NCBI RefSeq assembly: GCF_014961315.1
Contig: NZ_CP063141.1
Coordinates: 868,001 to 932,000, forward strand
Origin: Thermoflavifilum sp.
GTDB taxonomy: Bacteria; Bacteroidota; Bacteroidia; Chitinophagales; Chitinophagaceae
Direction: 5' to 3'
Length of the DNA: 64,000 nt
Both the position numbers and the translations under genes were made by a program. This document shows positions 27,440 through 37,190 of the stretch, piece by piece. Under the pieces are notes generated by a model. The model was not told the DNA's origin. It was given only the letters and a program-made list of their open reading frames with translations, and did not search any database. How positions within the stretch are numbered: position 1 is the stretch's first letter; each line of letters opens with the position of its first letter.

Positions 27440-30358
27440 TTATGAAGATTGAGGTTCTGGTTGATGAAATGCCGACGGCATCTGTATCTGAAGAGGCCGA
27501 CCATCATACTCCACCAGCTGATCGCCCCTATCGTCTTCCAGGTCAAGCGGCCTGCCATGCACAGGACTTATCCATCGGATAATAAATACCCGCTTCTGCA
27601 GCATACCGGGAAAACTTCCCTGCCGCTGCGCAATGGTCAACAGCTTCCGTTGATGATCATATCGCATAGGAATCAGGCTGTAAGCCCCTTTTTCATAAGC
27701 ATTGCTTTTGCCATCATCTTCATATAAGGTAAATGCACCATCAGCTCCTGTATAGACCTGGAGTACAAGCGTATCGGCCGTCTTCTGGTCCGTATATTCC
27801 AGTTCAGGTCCCAGGGCAAGAATGCTTCCGGCTTTCACAAACACCGGAATTCGATCATAGGGAGCCAATGCCTGAAGGGTTTGTCCACCTTTGAAATAGT
27901 GGCCTGTGTATAAATCATACCAGCCTGCATTTGACGGCAGGTACACCTTCCGGCTCCTGGCCCGATAGGTATAAACCGGATTCACCAGCAGGGCCGGGCC
28001 AAACATATACGCATCGCTAATTTCTCGTGCCAGGCTATCGGCAGGGAAATCCATGGCCAGCCCCCTCATCAGGGTATAATTGTGCAAATACACCTCACCG
28101 GCCAGGGAATAGAGATAAGGAAGTAACCGATAACGCAAGCGATCGATGAATAAAATCGCCTGATAGGCAGGACTACCCGGCGGGGCAATTGTAAAGATTT
28201 CCCGATACGGTGCCTGTCCGTGCGCCCGGAATAGTGGACAGAACGCCCCAAATTGATACCAGCGGGTCATGAGTTCCTGCCATTCCTGTTCCGCCGCCGA
28301 GTCGGGATGCTGAAAGCGCGTTTCCGTGGCAAACCCACCAATGTCCATCGTCCAGTAGGGGATACCCGACATCGAGAAGCTGATGCCCGTGGCGATTTGG
28401 TTTTTCATATCCTGCCAGGTAGCCCCAATATCCCCGCTCCAGGTGGCTGCCGCATACCGCTGGCTGCCTCCCCAGGCCGAACGGGTCAGGATAAATACGC
28501 GTTGATCAGGAGCCGCCCGCCGTTGACCTTCATAAAATGCCTGTTCATTCACCAGCGGATATGCATTGAACACCTCATCAGCCGGACCGGCTGCGGTGGG
28601 ATTCATCAATGCTTTTCGCTTACTGAGGGTTGCATTCGATAAAATATCGGGTTCGGAAGCATCCAGCCACCAGGCATCGACGCCCAGTTTGAAGAGGCGT
28701 TCATCCACCAGATGCCAGAAAGCTTTTCTTGCATCGGGATTAAAGGCATCATAAAATGTGGACACATACCCTACCCAATCCTTCTGGCGATCCCAGATAT
28801 TTTGCCGGTAAAGCCATCCACTATCCCAGAAGGTTCGGAAAGTATTGGCCGTTTCATAAAATTTAGGCCATACCGAAATCATGAAATGCGTGTGATAACG
28901 TTCGTGCAGGGTGTCGATCATCCCCCGGGGATCGGGATAGCGTTGAGGATCAAATTGCTGGCTGCCCCACTGGTCTTTTTTCCAGTAAAACCAGTCCTGC
29001 ACGATATTATCCAGAGGAACATGAAGCTGACGGAAACGTGCAACCGTAGCCAGTATTTCCTGCTGAGAGGCATAATGCTCGCGGCTTTGCCAGAACCCAT
29101 AAGCCCAGCGAGGGAAGAGAGGAGCCCTACCCGTAAGATATCGGTATCCACTGATGATGCTATCCGGGCAGGCGCCATACACAAAATAATAATCGATCGC
29201 CCGGGCTGTCTCTGAAGCAAAGCGTAAACGCTGCCGTGCTTGTTCATTGACGGGCCGATGCCATTTTACCGAGAAAAACGATTCACTTCCATCGGGCCGC
29301 CATTGAATTTTGATGGGATATGCCTGTCCAGCCTGCATATTTACAGGCATCCATACGGAAGCCGGATTCCAGCTCTGGCGCCATCTATCAACCATCAGTT
29401 TTCCATTCCACCATACTTTCAGGTATCCACCCACCGTAAACAAAAACACATGCTCACCGGAATAGGGAGAGCGAATGGTACCCTCCCAGGTTACCTGGGC
29501 GTGCGGATTTAAGGTAAATGAACCCGGTAAATGTTTCAAATCGGGAAGATAGGTATAGGCAATCTGGTTTTCCTGGCGCACAATCGGATCTCCTCCCGTA
29601 TTCCGATAATCTTCTTCATAGGTGGCTGTGAGCGCGCCGGGCTGCCCATCAGCATTGTATAATTCCAGGCCATTGAGCTCGCTGTAACCGGTACAGCATT
29701 CTGGCGAAAACAAGCTGATGCCATCATTATTCCAGAGCAGGCCACCCTGCTGCGTATTCCACACAAATGGCACATAAGCTTCGGTATTATGCTGGGCCAG
29801 TTCCAGAATCTGTCCCTTGAGATTCGTTAATCCCAGCTGATTTTCTCCCAGACCATACCAGGCATCCCGTGCTGTATCGACAAAAACCTGGCTTACCCGG
29901 TAAAACGGCCGCCCATCTACCGTTACGGGCGTAAATTGCCGACCGGTGTATGCTTTTTCTTCCAGCAATAAACGCCCCTTTCTATCCAGGAAGCGAATCT
30001 GGTCTTTATCCGTATGGATCTCTACCTGTAGCGAATCGGTGCGAAGCGTAATAAGCGGGCGACGGATGAACACCTGACATGAAAACGGAGATGCTGGAGG
30101 CGAAACGACCATCAGATGAGATGTGGCTGAAACGGTATCCTGAGCCGTGGCCTGCACATGGACGATGGTAGGTGAAACCGCTTCAACACGAATAAAACGG
30201 GTAGCAAAACGGGGATTCTGGATATGAATTTCTACTCCATGTGAAAGCTGTCGGTAGCTGAACAGAGAGGATTCCTGCAACTGTGCGCAGCTGTTCAGCA
30301 TACCGCTCAGGAAACATACTAACGTCCAAGCTAAGGAGTACCATTTCAGCCTGTGCAT
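27440..30358 (-). CDS. GH31 alpha-glycosidase with PA14 insert, probable alpha-xylosidase
   Basis: The protein is 972 residues from the ATG at 30358 (a GTG at 30367 is the alternative) and has a lipoprotein signal ending LNSCAQ. A PA14 domain is inserted in the N-terminal beta-sandwich (GEHVFLFTVGGYLKVWWNGK, IKIQWRPDGSESFFSVKWHR). The GH31 barrel shows PLDNIVQDWFYW, the nucleophile region DAWWLDASEPD and the acid/base region ATWSGDIGATW. PA14-bearing GH31 enzymes characterised from xyloglucan PULs remove alpha-xylose from oligosaccharides. This is the first gene of PUL2 after its promoter region and precedes susC by 36 nt. Confidence 0.9.
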   Translation of the reverse strand: MHRLKWYSLAWTLVCFLSGMLNSCAQLQESSLFSYRQLSHGVEIHIQNPRFATRFIRVEAVSPTIVHVQATAQDTVSATSHLMVVSPPASPFSCQVFIRRPLITLRTDSLQVEIHTDKDQIRFLDRKGRLLLEEKAYTGRQFTPVTVDGRPFYRVSQVFVDTARDAWYGLGENQLGLTNLKGQILELAQHNTEAYVPFVWNTQQGGLLWNNDGISLFSPECCTGYSELNGLELYNADGQPGALTATYEEDYRNTGGDPIVRQENQIAYTYLPDLKHLPGSFTLNPHAQVTWEGTIRSPYSGEHVFLFTVGGYLKVWWNGKLMVDRWRQSWNPASVWMPVNMQAGQAYPIKIQWRPDGSESFFSVKWHRPVNEQARQRLRFASETARAIDYYFVYGACPDSIISGYRYLTGRAPLFPRWAYGFWQSREHYASQQEILATVARFRQLHVPLDNIVQDWFYWKKDQWGSQQFDPQRYPDPRGMIDTLHERYHTHFMISVWPKFYETANTFRTFWDSGWLYRQNIWDRQKDWVGYVSTFYDAFNPDARKAFWHLVDERLFKLGVDAWWLDASEPDILSNATLSKRKALMNPTAAGPADEVFNAYPLVNEQAFYEGQRRAAPDQRVFILTRSAWGGSQRYAAATWSGDIGATWQDMKNQIATGISFSMSGIPYWTMDIGGFATETRFQHPDSAAEQEWQELMTRWYQFGAFCPLFRAHGQAPYREIFTIAPPGSPAYQAILFIDRLRYRLLPYLYSLAGEVYLHNYTLMRGLAMDFPADSLAREISDAYMFGPALLVNPVYTYRARSRKVYLPSNAGWYDLYTGHYFKGGQTLQALAPYDRIPVFVKAGSILALGPELEYTDQKTADTLVLQVYTGADGAFTLYEDDGKSNAYEKGAYSLIPMRYDHQRKLLTIAQRQGSFPGMLQKRVFIIRWISPVHGRPLDLEDDRGDQLVEYDGRPLQIQMPSAFHQPEPQSS

Positions 30359-30381
30359 CTCGATCACATTTGCTAACCCGC

Positions 30382-30389
30382 CAAAAATA
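30382..30389 (-). promoter_or_regulatory. -7 element of the PUL2 promoter
   Basis: The minus strand reads TATTTTTG, an exact TAnnTTTG, 23 nt before the GH31 ATG at 30358. No TTTG occurs at the -33 distance. This suits an activator-dependent promoter, and the four phased repeats begin just upstream. Confidence 0.5.
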
Positions 30390-30410
30390 GCGGCTTAGCA
30401 CCGGAAGCAC

Positions 30411-30492
30411 GGGTATGGTTTCGCTACAAAACAGGCATGATTTGTTTCGAGCAGGGGTATCATTTGTTTCTCTTCAGGGTATCATTTGATTA
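30411..30492. promoter_or_regulatory. four direct repeats at 22-bp period, candidate HTCS binding sites
   Basis: Copies aligned to GGGTATCATTTGTTTC start at 30411, 30433, 30455 and 30477, exactly 22 bp apart, which is about two helical turns. Copies 2 and 3 differ at only a few positions; copy 1 (nearest GH31) is the most diverged, and copy 4 overlaps the stop codon of the HTCS gene. The array lies directly upstream of the -7 box of the PUL2 operon. AraC-type DNA-binding domains like that of the neighbouring HTCS often bind phased direct repeats. Confidence 0.65.
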
Positions 30493-33400
30493 CGGATGTG
30501 CCGAGCTTTCCGAAAATGAGGTTTGCTGGGTACGCACTTGTTGTTGATACTCAGAGGGAAGTATCTGGAAAGCCTCTTTAAAATAGCGGGTAAAATATTT
30601 AGGGTTGTTAAAGCCCACGCTATAGGCCACCTCGGATACGGTCATGTGGGAATGCGCGAGCAATTGCCTGGCACGTTCCAGGCGAATTCTACGGATAAAT
30701 TCCAGGGGAGATTTCCCGGTTAATGTCACGATTTTTTTGTATAAAGCCGCCCGGCTCATATAGAGCTCCTGACTGAATTTAGTCACAGAGAAATCGGGAT
30801 CCTGCAGGTGTTTTTCCACTGCTTTCCGGGCTTTTTCCAGAAACGCTTCATCTTCGGCCGGCAGTTGCACCATGGGTGGGGCAAGATCTACAGCGGGAGG
30901 TTGTAATTTTTGCAGGCGGCGTTTTTCTCGCAACAGGTTACGGATGCGGGTTTGCAAAATTTCAAAATTGAAGGGTTTTACCAGGTAATCATTGGCGCCG
31001 GCTTCCAGGCCTTCGATCTGTTGTTCATCACCGGCACGGGCAGTAAGCAAAATGAGCGGAATCTCAGCGGTTCGGGGATCGGTTTTCAGTTTTTTAGCCA
31101 GTGCCAGACCATCCATACCGGGCATCATGATATCGCTGACGATCAATGCAGGCTGTTCATGCAAGGCTTTTTCCCAGCCCGTTTGTCCATCGGAAGCCTC
31201 CAGTATCCGGTATTGCAGCTGAAGGTTGTCTTTCAGGTAAAAACGAAAATCTTCATTGTCTTCGATCAACAAGATTGCAGGCTTTTGTTTGGACCCGGTT
31301 GCCGAATTAGCAGATGGAGCCAGGGGCACAGGTACCTGCGTAACCTGCCAGCTGGATGAGACGGCTGCCGGGGATAAGGATCTCATGGGCAGCCATACGT
31401 CGAATCGCGATCCCTGTCCCGGCGCACTTTTCACCGTGATTTCACCACCATGCATCCGAACAAATTCACGGGTGATGGATAAGCCAATGCCACTGCCCTG
31501 ATTCATGATTTCAGGCGGCGCGTCGTGCTGGAAAAAGCGTTCAAAAATATGAGGCTGTTTTTCTTCCGGTATGCCGATACCCGAATCAATCACGCTCAGC
31601 AAAAAATAAGGTCGTTCGACTCCCGAATGATCCGCATGCATGGCCTGTTCCATCCGGAGGGCCACCGTGCCTCCTACAGGCGTAAATTTAAAGGCGTTGG
31701 AAAGCAGGTTGAATACGATGCGTTCGAGTTTATCGGCATCAAATGTCATCTGCAGCGACGAAAGGTTGGTTTCAATCGTGAAGGCAATTTGTTTTCGGTC
31801 GGCAATATCCATGAACGACATGGCCAGATCCCGAACGTGAGCGACGATATCCCCCTCGGCAAGGTGAAGCGGGATGGATTGGGTTTCCAGCTTGCGAAAA
31901 TCAAGCAATTGGTTGACCAGCAATAATAATCTACGGGCGTTGCGATAAATGAGATGAAGCTGTTTTTGCAGCTCCGGGTAGGTTTCCTGTTTCAGCAATC
32001 GTTCCACTGGCGTTAAAATAAGCGTCAATGGCGTACGGAATTCGTGGCTTACATTGGTAAAGAAGCGAATTTTCATCATGTCCAGCTCATGCATGCGCTG
32101 AGCCTCCAGTTGTTGCTGTTGCAATTGAAAATGCATGTGCGCTCTATCCAGCAATATTTTTCTGGCCAGCCACAGGCATCCAATCAGAAAAGCTGCGTAG
32201 AGCAAATAAGCCCAGGGCGTACGCCAGAATGGCGGCAGAATGGTAATTTCCAGGGTGGCACCCCGGGTATCCCATACGCCATCATTGTTAGCTGCAATCA
32301 CGTGTAATACATAATGACCGGGATTCAGGTTGGTATATACCGCCTTACGTTGTGTGCCATCGGTATAAATCCAGTCGTGATTGAAGCCTTCCAGCTTGTA
32401 TGCATAGGCATTCCGGGGCGAAGGCGAATAACCCAGTGCGGCAAACTCTATCGAAAAATCATTGGCGTTATATGGCAATACCAGGAAATGCGTCTGAGTA
32501 AGTGCCTGACGCAGAATAATCCGGTTTTTGATTTTTTCACCCACCCGCACTTCGTGATTGAAGATCTGCAGATTGGTAAACACGATGGGAGGCACGGTGG
32601 TATTGGTCTGGATGCTGGCCGGGTCAAACAGGTTAAAACCATTGGGCCCGCCAAAAGCCAGCCATCCATTTTTCAGGCAATAAGCCGCCTTTTCATTGAA
32701 TTCCCTTCCCTGCAGGCCATCGAGCTCGTCGAAATTACGGAAATGAAATTGCCATTTCCCGGCCCGACGATTGACTTGCAGATTACACAGGCCGCTGGGC
32801 GTTCCCATCCACAGTTGATGGAGGTGATCTTCCACAATGGTCAGGATCACATTGTCGGGTAAACCGTCGTTCTGCGTAAAATGCTGGATTGTCCCGCTAT
32901 CCGGGTTTACCAGGTTCAAGCCATCGCGGGTGCCGATCCATACCCAGCCCCGCGAATCTTCGCACATGGCAATCACGTTATCATTACTCAGGGATGCCGG
33001 GTCATCATTCCGATGGCCATAATGCCGGAGGATACGGCCGGTACGCGGATCCATCACATCAACTCCTCCAGCCGTGCCCACCCAGAGCAAACCCCGCTTA
33101 TCCTGCATGAGTACCGAAATATATTTCATTGCCGGACCCGACGTATCACTCAACACATAATGCACAAATCGACCCGTTTTTCGGTCAAGCCGGTCCAGAC
33201 CCTGACCCAGCGTTCCCACCCACAGCCTGCCATCACGATCTTCCAGGATATCCCAGATCCTGTCGCCGGCCAGAGATGCCGGATTTCCATCCTGATGGCG
33301 ATAATGCACAAGCCGATGCCCATCGAAACAATCCAATCCGCCATAGTAAGTGCCGATCCATAATTTGCCTTCATGATCCAGGCAAAGGCTAATCACCACA

Positions 33401-34743
33401 TTATTCGACAGGCTATTGGGATCAGAAGGCTGGTGAACGTACTGGTGAAAGGTGTGACGCTTACGATCAAAGTACATTAATCCTCCCCCATTGGAGCCAA
33501 TCCATAAATTTCCCTGAGCGTCTTCCACAAACCGATTTACATCGTCATAATCTCCTGCAAGCGGATGCGTTAGCCAGTGTTTGTACAGGGGAAATCGATC
33601 ATAGTTTTCATTGTAATAACAAAAACCCCGCTTGTAGGTGCCCACCCAGATCATACCCGACGAGTCACGGAAAAGTGCATACACGCTGTTCTGACTCAGG
33701 CTTTTGTCATCATCGGGTTGATTCATGACCACGCTCACCCGGAAGTCGGGCGGATGAATGATGTTAATGCCCCCGTGATCGGTACCCACCCAGATATTAC
33801 CATGTTTGTCTTCTATCAGGCTGTACACAATATCATTGTTCAGGCGATAACGGGGATTATTTTTACAAAAATGAATGAATTGACCCGAAGCCCAGCTGGA
33901 AGAATCGGCCGGTTGATAATAATACAACCCTGCGGCATCCTGCACCAGAAAAGCCCATAATCCGCCCCGGCGATCTACAAATACATTGTAATTGCCCGGG
34001 TGCAGGCCTTTCCCTGCGAGCACATCGGTCTGGTAGATTATATGCCGGGTTCGCGGGTCAATTTCGGCCACCACACCCCTGTAGTCGATGGCCCAGATAT
34101 GACCCCGATTATCGGTCGTGATATTGGTAATATGCCGGATGTTCAGCAAATCGTTTCCGGGATGGATATCAACGGGAGCAGGCACGACTTTCCGGGTGGC
34201 CGGATCATACCGGAATAAACAATATTTCCCGGGCGTATAGGTGGGGTCATACAAAAACCAGTATCTATTCCATCGATCACGGAGCACCTGGACGACAGCC
34301 CCTCCCGGCAGCCCTAAGCGCTGGAGATAACATAAGTAATTTCGATCGAAAGTTTCCGTTCGGGGATCATAAATGTTAGAGCCATTACGTGTATAAATCC
34401 ATAGCTTATTGTCGGGCAAAGGAAAAATGGCAGAAATAAAATTATCGCTTAACGAGGTGGTATCGCCTACCTGATGCTTAAAAACGGTAAAATGATAACC
34501 ATCATATCGGTTCAGGCCCGACATGGTGCCAATCCACATGAAACCCTGATCGTCCTTCCAGAAACAATTCACTTGATTATGTGAAAGCCCGGCAGCCATG
34601 TCAACCCGGGTAAACTGATACCTGGCCTCTCCCGACATGCTGGGGATATTCGACCGGGTCAATTGTACGGGCTGGGCCAGCAGCACCACGCTGCGCATGA
34701 TCCATTCCCCCAACAAGCAGACTGCGTAAATATATCGTTGCAT
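30490..34743 (-). CDS. hybrid two-component system sensor/regulator (HTCS) of PUL2
   Basis: This is a 1417-residue single-chain regulator from the ATG at 34743; the longer open frame to 34872 overlaps the divergent gene and lacks a signal. After the signal peptide come about 14 periplasmic propeller repeats (for example WIGTMSGLNRYDG, LWVGTLGQGLDRLD) and a Y_Y_Y domain. One transmembrane segment (WAYLLYAAFLIGCLWLARKIL) is followed by HisKA with VSHEFRTPLTLILTP, a HATPase (SGIGLSITREFVRMHGG), a receiver from about 1154 with D1204 in VSDIMMPGMDG, and a C-terminal AraC helix-turn-helix (about 1310-1405). It should sense a periplasmic oligosaccharide and activate the operon just downstream. Confidence 0.95.
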   Translation of the reverse strand: MQRYIYAVCLLGEWIMRSVVLLAQPVQLTRSNIPSMSGEARYQFTRVDMAAGLSHNQVNCFWKDDQGFMWIGTMSGLNRYDGYHFTVFKHQVGDTTSLSDNFISAIFPLPDNKLWIYTRNGSNIYDPRTETFDRNYLCYLQRLGLPGGAVVQVLRDRWNRYWFLYDPTYTPGKYCLFRYDPATRKVVPAPVDIHPGNDLLNIRHITNITTDNRGHIWAIDYRGVVAEIDPRTRHIIYQTDVLAGKGLHPGNYNVFVDRRGGLWAFLVQDAAGLYYYQPADSSSWASGQFIHFCKNNPRYRLNNDIVYSLIEDKHGNIWVGTDHGGINIIHPPDFRVSVVMNQPDDDKSLSQNSVYALFRDSSGMIWVGTYKRGFCYYNENYDRFPLYKHWLTHPLAGDYDDVNRFVEDAQGNLWIGSNGGGLMYFDRKRHTFHQYVHQPSDPNSLSNNVVISLCLDHEGKLWIGTYYGGLDCFDGHRLVHYRHQDGNPASLAGDRIWDILEDRDGRLWVGTLGQGLDRLDRKTGRFVHYVLSDTSGPAMKYISVLMQDKRGLLWVGTAGGVDVMDPRTGRILRHYGHRNDDPASLSNDNVIAMCEDSRGWVWIGTRDGLNLVNPDSGTIQHFTQNDGLPDNVILTIVEDHLHQLWMGTPSGLCNLQVNRRAGKWQFHFRNFDELDGLQGREFNEKAAYCLKNGWLAFGGPNGFNLFDPASIQTNTTVPPIVFTNLQIFNHEVRVGEKIKNRIILRQALTQTHFLVLPYNANDFSIEFAALGYSPSPRNAYAYKLEGFNHDWIYTDGTQRKAVYTNLNPGHYVLHVIAANNDGVWDTRGATLEITILPPFWRTPWAYLLYAAFLIGCLWLARKILLDRAHMHFQLQQQQLEAQRMHELDMMKIRFFTNVSHEFRTPLTLILTPVERLLKQETYPELQKQLHLIYRNARRLLLLVNQLLDFRKLETQSIPLHLAEGDIVAHVRDLAMSFMDIADRKQIAFTIETNLSSLQMTFDADKLERIVFNLLSNAFKFTPVGGTVALRMEQAMHADHSGVERPYFLLSVIDSGIGIPEEKQPHIFERFFQHDAPPEIMNQGSGIGLSITREFVRMHGGEITVKSAPGQGSRFDVWLPMRSLSPAAVSSSWQVTQVPVPLAPSANSATGSKQKPAILLIEDNEDFRFYLKDNLQLQYRILEASDGQTGWEKALHEQPALIVSDIMMPGMDGLALAKKLKTDPRTAEIPLILLTARAGDEQQIEGLEAGANDYLVKPFNFEILQTRIRNLLREKRRLQKLQPPAVDLAPPMVQLPAEDEAFLEKARKAVEKHLQDPDFSVTKFSQELYMSRAALYKKIVTLTGKSPLEFIRRIRLERARQLLAHSHMTVSEVAYSVGFNNPKYFTRYFKEAFQILPSEYQQQVRTQQTSFSESSAHP

Positions 34744-34821
34744 ACGGTCAACCCAATAGGTGCGAAGTAAGTTAAGGAAAATTCCACTGAGTTCAAGAAA
34801 CGGATTATCTATCTTTACGAC

Positions 34822-36240
34822 ATGCAACTGAGCTTTCACGGCGCCGCCCGCACGGTTACGGGCAGCAAACATGTATTGAAATTAAAAAACGGTAAACAAA
34901 TTTTGCTGGATTGCGGCATGTTTCAGGGTATGGGCCCCCGGGCCGAGCAACTGAACCGCAACTGGGGTTTCGAACCGGCAGATGTGGACATGCTGATCCT
35001 GAGCCACGCCCATATCGATCACTCGGGCTTGATCCCCCGACTGGTAAAAGCCGGATTTAAAGGCCCCATTTTTTGTACCCCGCCCACCCGCAAACTCACC
35101 GAGCTGTTGCTTATGGACAGTGCCAGGATTCAGGAAGAAGAGCAGGATTTCGCCCATAGAAAGCTGAACCACCTGCATCCCACACAGCCTGAAGCTGAAC
35201 CGCTTTATACCACGGCCGATGTACCTGCCTGCCTGCAGCTGTTCCGGGAAATCCCTTACGACCGGTGGACGACTATCGCCGACGGCGTAGAACTCCTGTT
35301 TACCGACGCGGGCCATATCCTGGGCAGCGCCTGTGTACATCTCCGAGTACAGGAAAACGGACAGACCCTCCACCTGACTTTTTCCGGTGATGTGGGCCGT
35401 TACCGCGATGTGATCCTGCGATCCCCGGCTACCTTCCCACAGGCCGATTACATCATCATGGAATCGACCTACGGCAATACCCTGCACGAGCCCGCCGAGC
35501 AATCGGCCGACCAGCTGCTTTACTGGATTCACCATACCTGCATCGAGAAAAAAGGTAAGCTCATCCTTGCGGCTTTCAGCCTGGGTCGTACGCAGGAAAT
35601 CCTCTATTACCTGAATCAACTGGAACTGGAAGGCCGACTGCCCGCGCTTACCTACTATCTGGATAGCCCCCTCAGCATCGCGCTTACCGAGGTGATCAAA
35701 CAGTATCCAGCATATTTCAATGCTCGGGTGCAAAAGCTCCTGCAACGCGATAGCGACCCCTTTCAGTTCAAGGGTTTGAAATATATCAAAGAAGTATCCG
35801 ATTCCAAGCTGCTGAACTATGTGAGCGAGCCCTGCGTGATCATCAGCGCCAGCGGCATGGCCGATGCCGGGCGTATCAAACACCATATCAGCAACAATAT
35901 CGAAAACTCGAGAAACAGCATTTTATTTACAGGTTACTGCGAGCCCGAATCGCTGGGCGGGCGCTTGCTCACCCATCCCAGGGAAGTGCATATCTTCGGC
36001 GTTCCTCATGAAGTGCACGCCGAAATCGCCCAGCTGCATTCCCTGAGCGCACATGGCGATTATGCGGATCTGCTGCAATGGCTGGGCTGCCAGGATCCTC
36101 GCCAGGTACGCCAGCTTTTCCTGGTGCATGGGGAATATGAGGTGCAGCTGGCTTTTCAACAAAGGCTGCTCCACAAAGGCTTTGCGGAGGTACTCATACC
36201 CGACCTGCATCAGGCCGTTTACCTGAGTGCAATGAAATAA
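34822..36240 (+). CDS. metallo-beta-lactamase/beta-CASP family RNA-processing nuclease-like protein
   Basis: This 472-residue protein has the MBL motif LILSHAHIDHSGLIPRLV, further metal ligands in DAGHILGSACVH and FSGDVGR, then the beta-CASP insertion (MESTYGN, ILAAFSLGRTQEILYYL, IISASGMADAGRI) and a C-terminal HSLSAHGDYADLLQWL with VHGE. This is the CPSF73-like architecture found in bacteria and archaea, usually linked to RNA or DNA nuclease activity. It is divergent from the HTCS gene, with starts 79 bp apart. The substrate is not known. Confidence 0.9.
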   Translation: MQLSFHGAARTVTGSKHVLKLKNGKQILLDCGMFQGMGPRAEQLNRNWGFEPADVDMLILSHAHIDHSGLIPRLVKAGFKGPIFCTPPTRKLTELLLMDSARIQEEEQDFAHRKLNHLHPTQPEAEPLYTTADVPACLQLFREIPYDRWTTIADGVELLFTDAGHILGSACVHLRVQENGQTLHLTFSGDVGRYRDVILRSPATFPQADYIIMESTYGNTLHEPAEQSADQLLYWIHHTCIEKKGKLILAAFSLGRTQEILYYLNQLELEGRLPALTYYLDSPLSIALTEVIKQYPAYFNARVQKLLQRDSDPFQFKGLKYIKEVSDSKLLNYVSEPCVIISASGMADAGRIKHHISNNIENSRNSILFTGYCEPESLGGRLLTHPREVHIFGVPHEVHAEIAQLHSLSAHGDYADLLQWLGCQDPRQVRQLFLVHGEYEVQLAFQQRLLHKGFAEVLIPDLHQAVYLSAMK

Positions 36241-36450
36241 CCAGGCCATGGCGCCGGGGCGCATGTTTCCAGAGGTTTCTCCAAGGAAAATGAGGTTATC
36301 GAATTACTTCGGTAACATCGGCCGACTCCAGAACTTTACAGCCGGGATATGGAGGTCAAACTTTTGCAAGAAAACAGGGCGTCCTGCATTTCAGCATGAG
36401 CAGCATGGCATTCCCTGGATAGATTTGGAATCCACCATCAAAACATCGCT

Positions 36451-36975
36451 ATGAACGGACCTTTATATGATTTTTTTGAAAAAGACCATCGGCGCATAGA
36501 AGAGCTGTTAAAAAAAGCCACCGCCGATAGGCATCATATTGATGAACAAGGGTATCATGCCTTCAGGACGGGATTATTGCGGCATATCAAAATGGAAGAA
36601 AAAATCCTGTTTCCTGCCGCTCAAAAAGCCAATGGCAACGTGCCTTTGCCGCTACAAGCCAAACTCAGGCTCGACCACGGAGCATTGACCGCACTCATGG
36701 TGGTGCCTCCTTCGCCCGACATCATTACGGTGCTCTGGCATGTACTGGAAAAACACGATGAGCTTGAAGAACAGCCCGGCGGCATGTATGATGTGTGTGA
36801 AAATCTCACCCGCAATGAAACAGCCCGGCTACTGGATCAATTACGTCGTACGCCCGAAGTTCCCGTTCAACCCTACAATCCGGCGGCTTATGCTTTAGAC
36901 TCCGCCAGACGTGCGCTGCAAAGGGCCGGATTCGATTTTGAAACGATTCTGCACGGAAAAACCGAAAACGGATAA
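36451..36975 (+). CDS. hemerythrin HHE domain protein
   Basis: This 174-residue protein fits the hemerythrin HHE cation-binding fold: FFEKDHRRIEELL, LLRHIKMEEKILFPAA, LRLDHGALTALM and LEKHDELEEQ carry the His and Glu ligands of a di-iron site. Such proteins bind O2 or take part in iron, NO or redox responses. No signal peptide is seen. It lies 210 nt after the beta-CASP gene and ends about 45 bp before the repeat island. The 210-nt gap holds nothing I can identify. Confidence 0.87.
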   Translation: MNGPLYDFFEKDHRRIEELLKKATADRHHIDEQGYHAFRTGLLRHIKMEEKILFPAAQKANGNVPLPLQAKLRLDHGALTALMVVPPSPDIITVLWHVLEKHDELEEQPGGMYDVCENLTRNETARLLDQLRRTPEVPVQPYNPAAYALDSARRALQRAGFDFETILHGKTENG

Positions 36976-37020
36976 AAGATTCCGCCGGATTTGTATGCTT
37001 ATTCCAACACCGGCTGAGCC

Positions 37021-37180
37021 AGGGGAAGGCCAGCCTGCAGTCAGGGATCTGCTGAACAGCACCGTCATTCCGACCCCCGGCTAAGCCGGGGGAGGAATCT
37101 GCCGAGTAATATGCACGCTGTTCAGCAGATCCCTGCCTGCCGGCAGGCAAGCCTCTCTGCGTTCGGAATTCGAACGTATA
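37021..37180. repeat. composite palindromic repeat, island 1 left part
   Basis: A perfect 19-bp inverted repeat (CAGGGATCTGCTGAACAGC at 37042-37060 and its reverse complement at 37117-37135) encloses a second hairpin, CCCCCGGCT/AGCCGGGGG. The 14-bp palindrome GCCTGCCGGCAGGC follows at 37135-37148. The same modules, including the 13-mer GAGTAATATGCAC (37104-37116), recur at 58990-59415 and in part at 37916-38345. It carries no gene. Confidence 0.8.
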
Positions 37181-37190
37181 TGATTAATAA

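Noticed and set aside
34744..34872. N-terminal extension of the HTCS to 34872
   Set aside because: It would overlap the divergent beta-CASP gene and places 43 uncharged, signal-free residues before a clear signal peptide that starts at 34743.
34882..35886. 334-codon open frame on the minus strand
   Set aside because: It lies wholly antisense to the beta-CASP gene, whose metal motifs are intact. The antisense frame has no recognisable domain and only exists because of the codon bias of the real gene.
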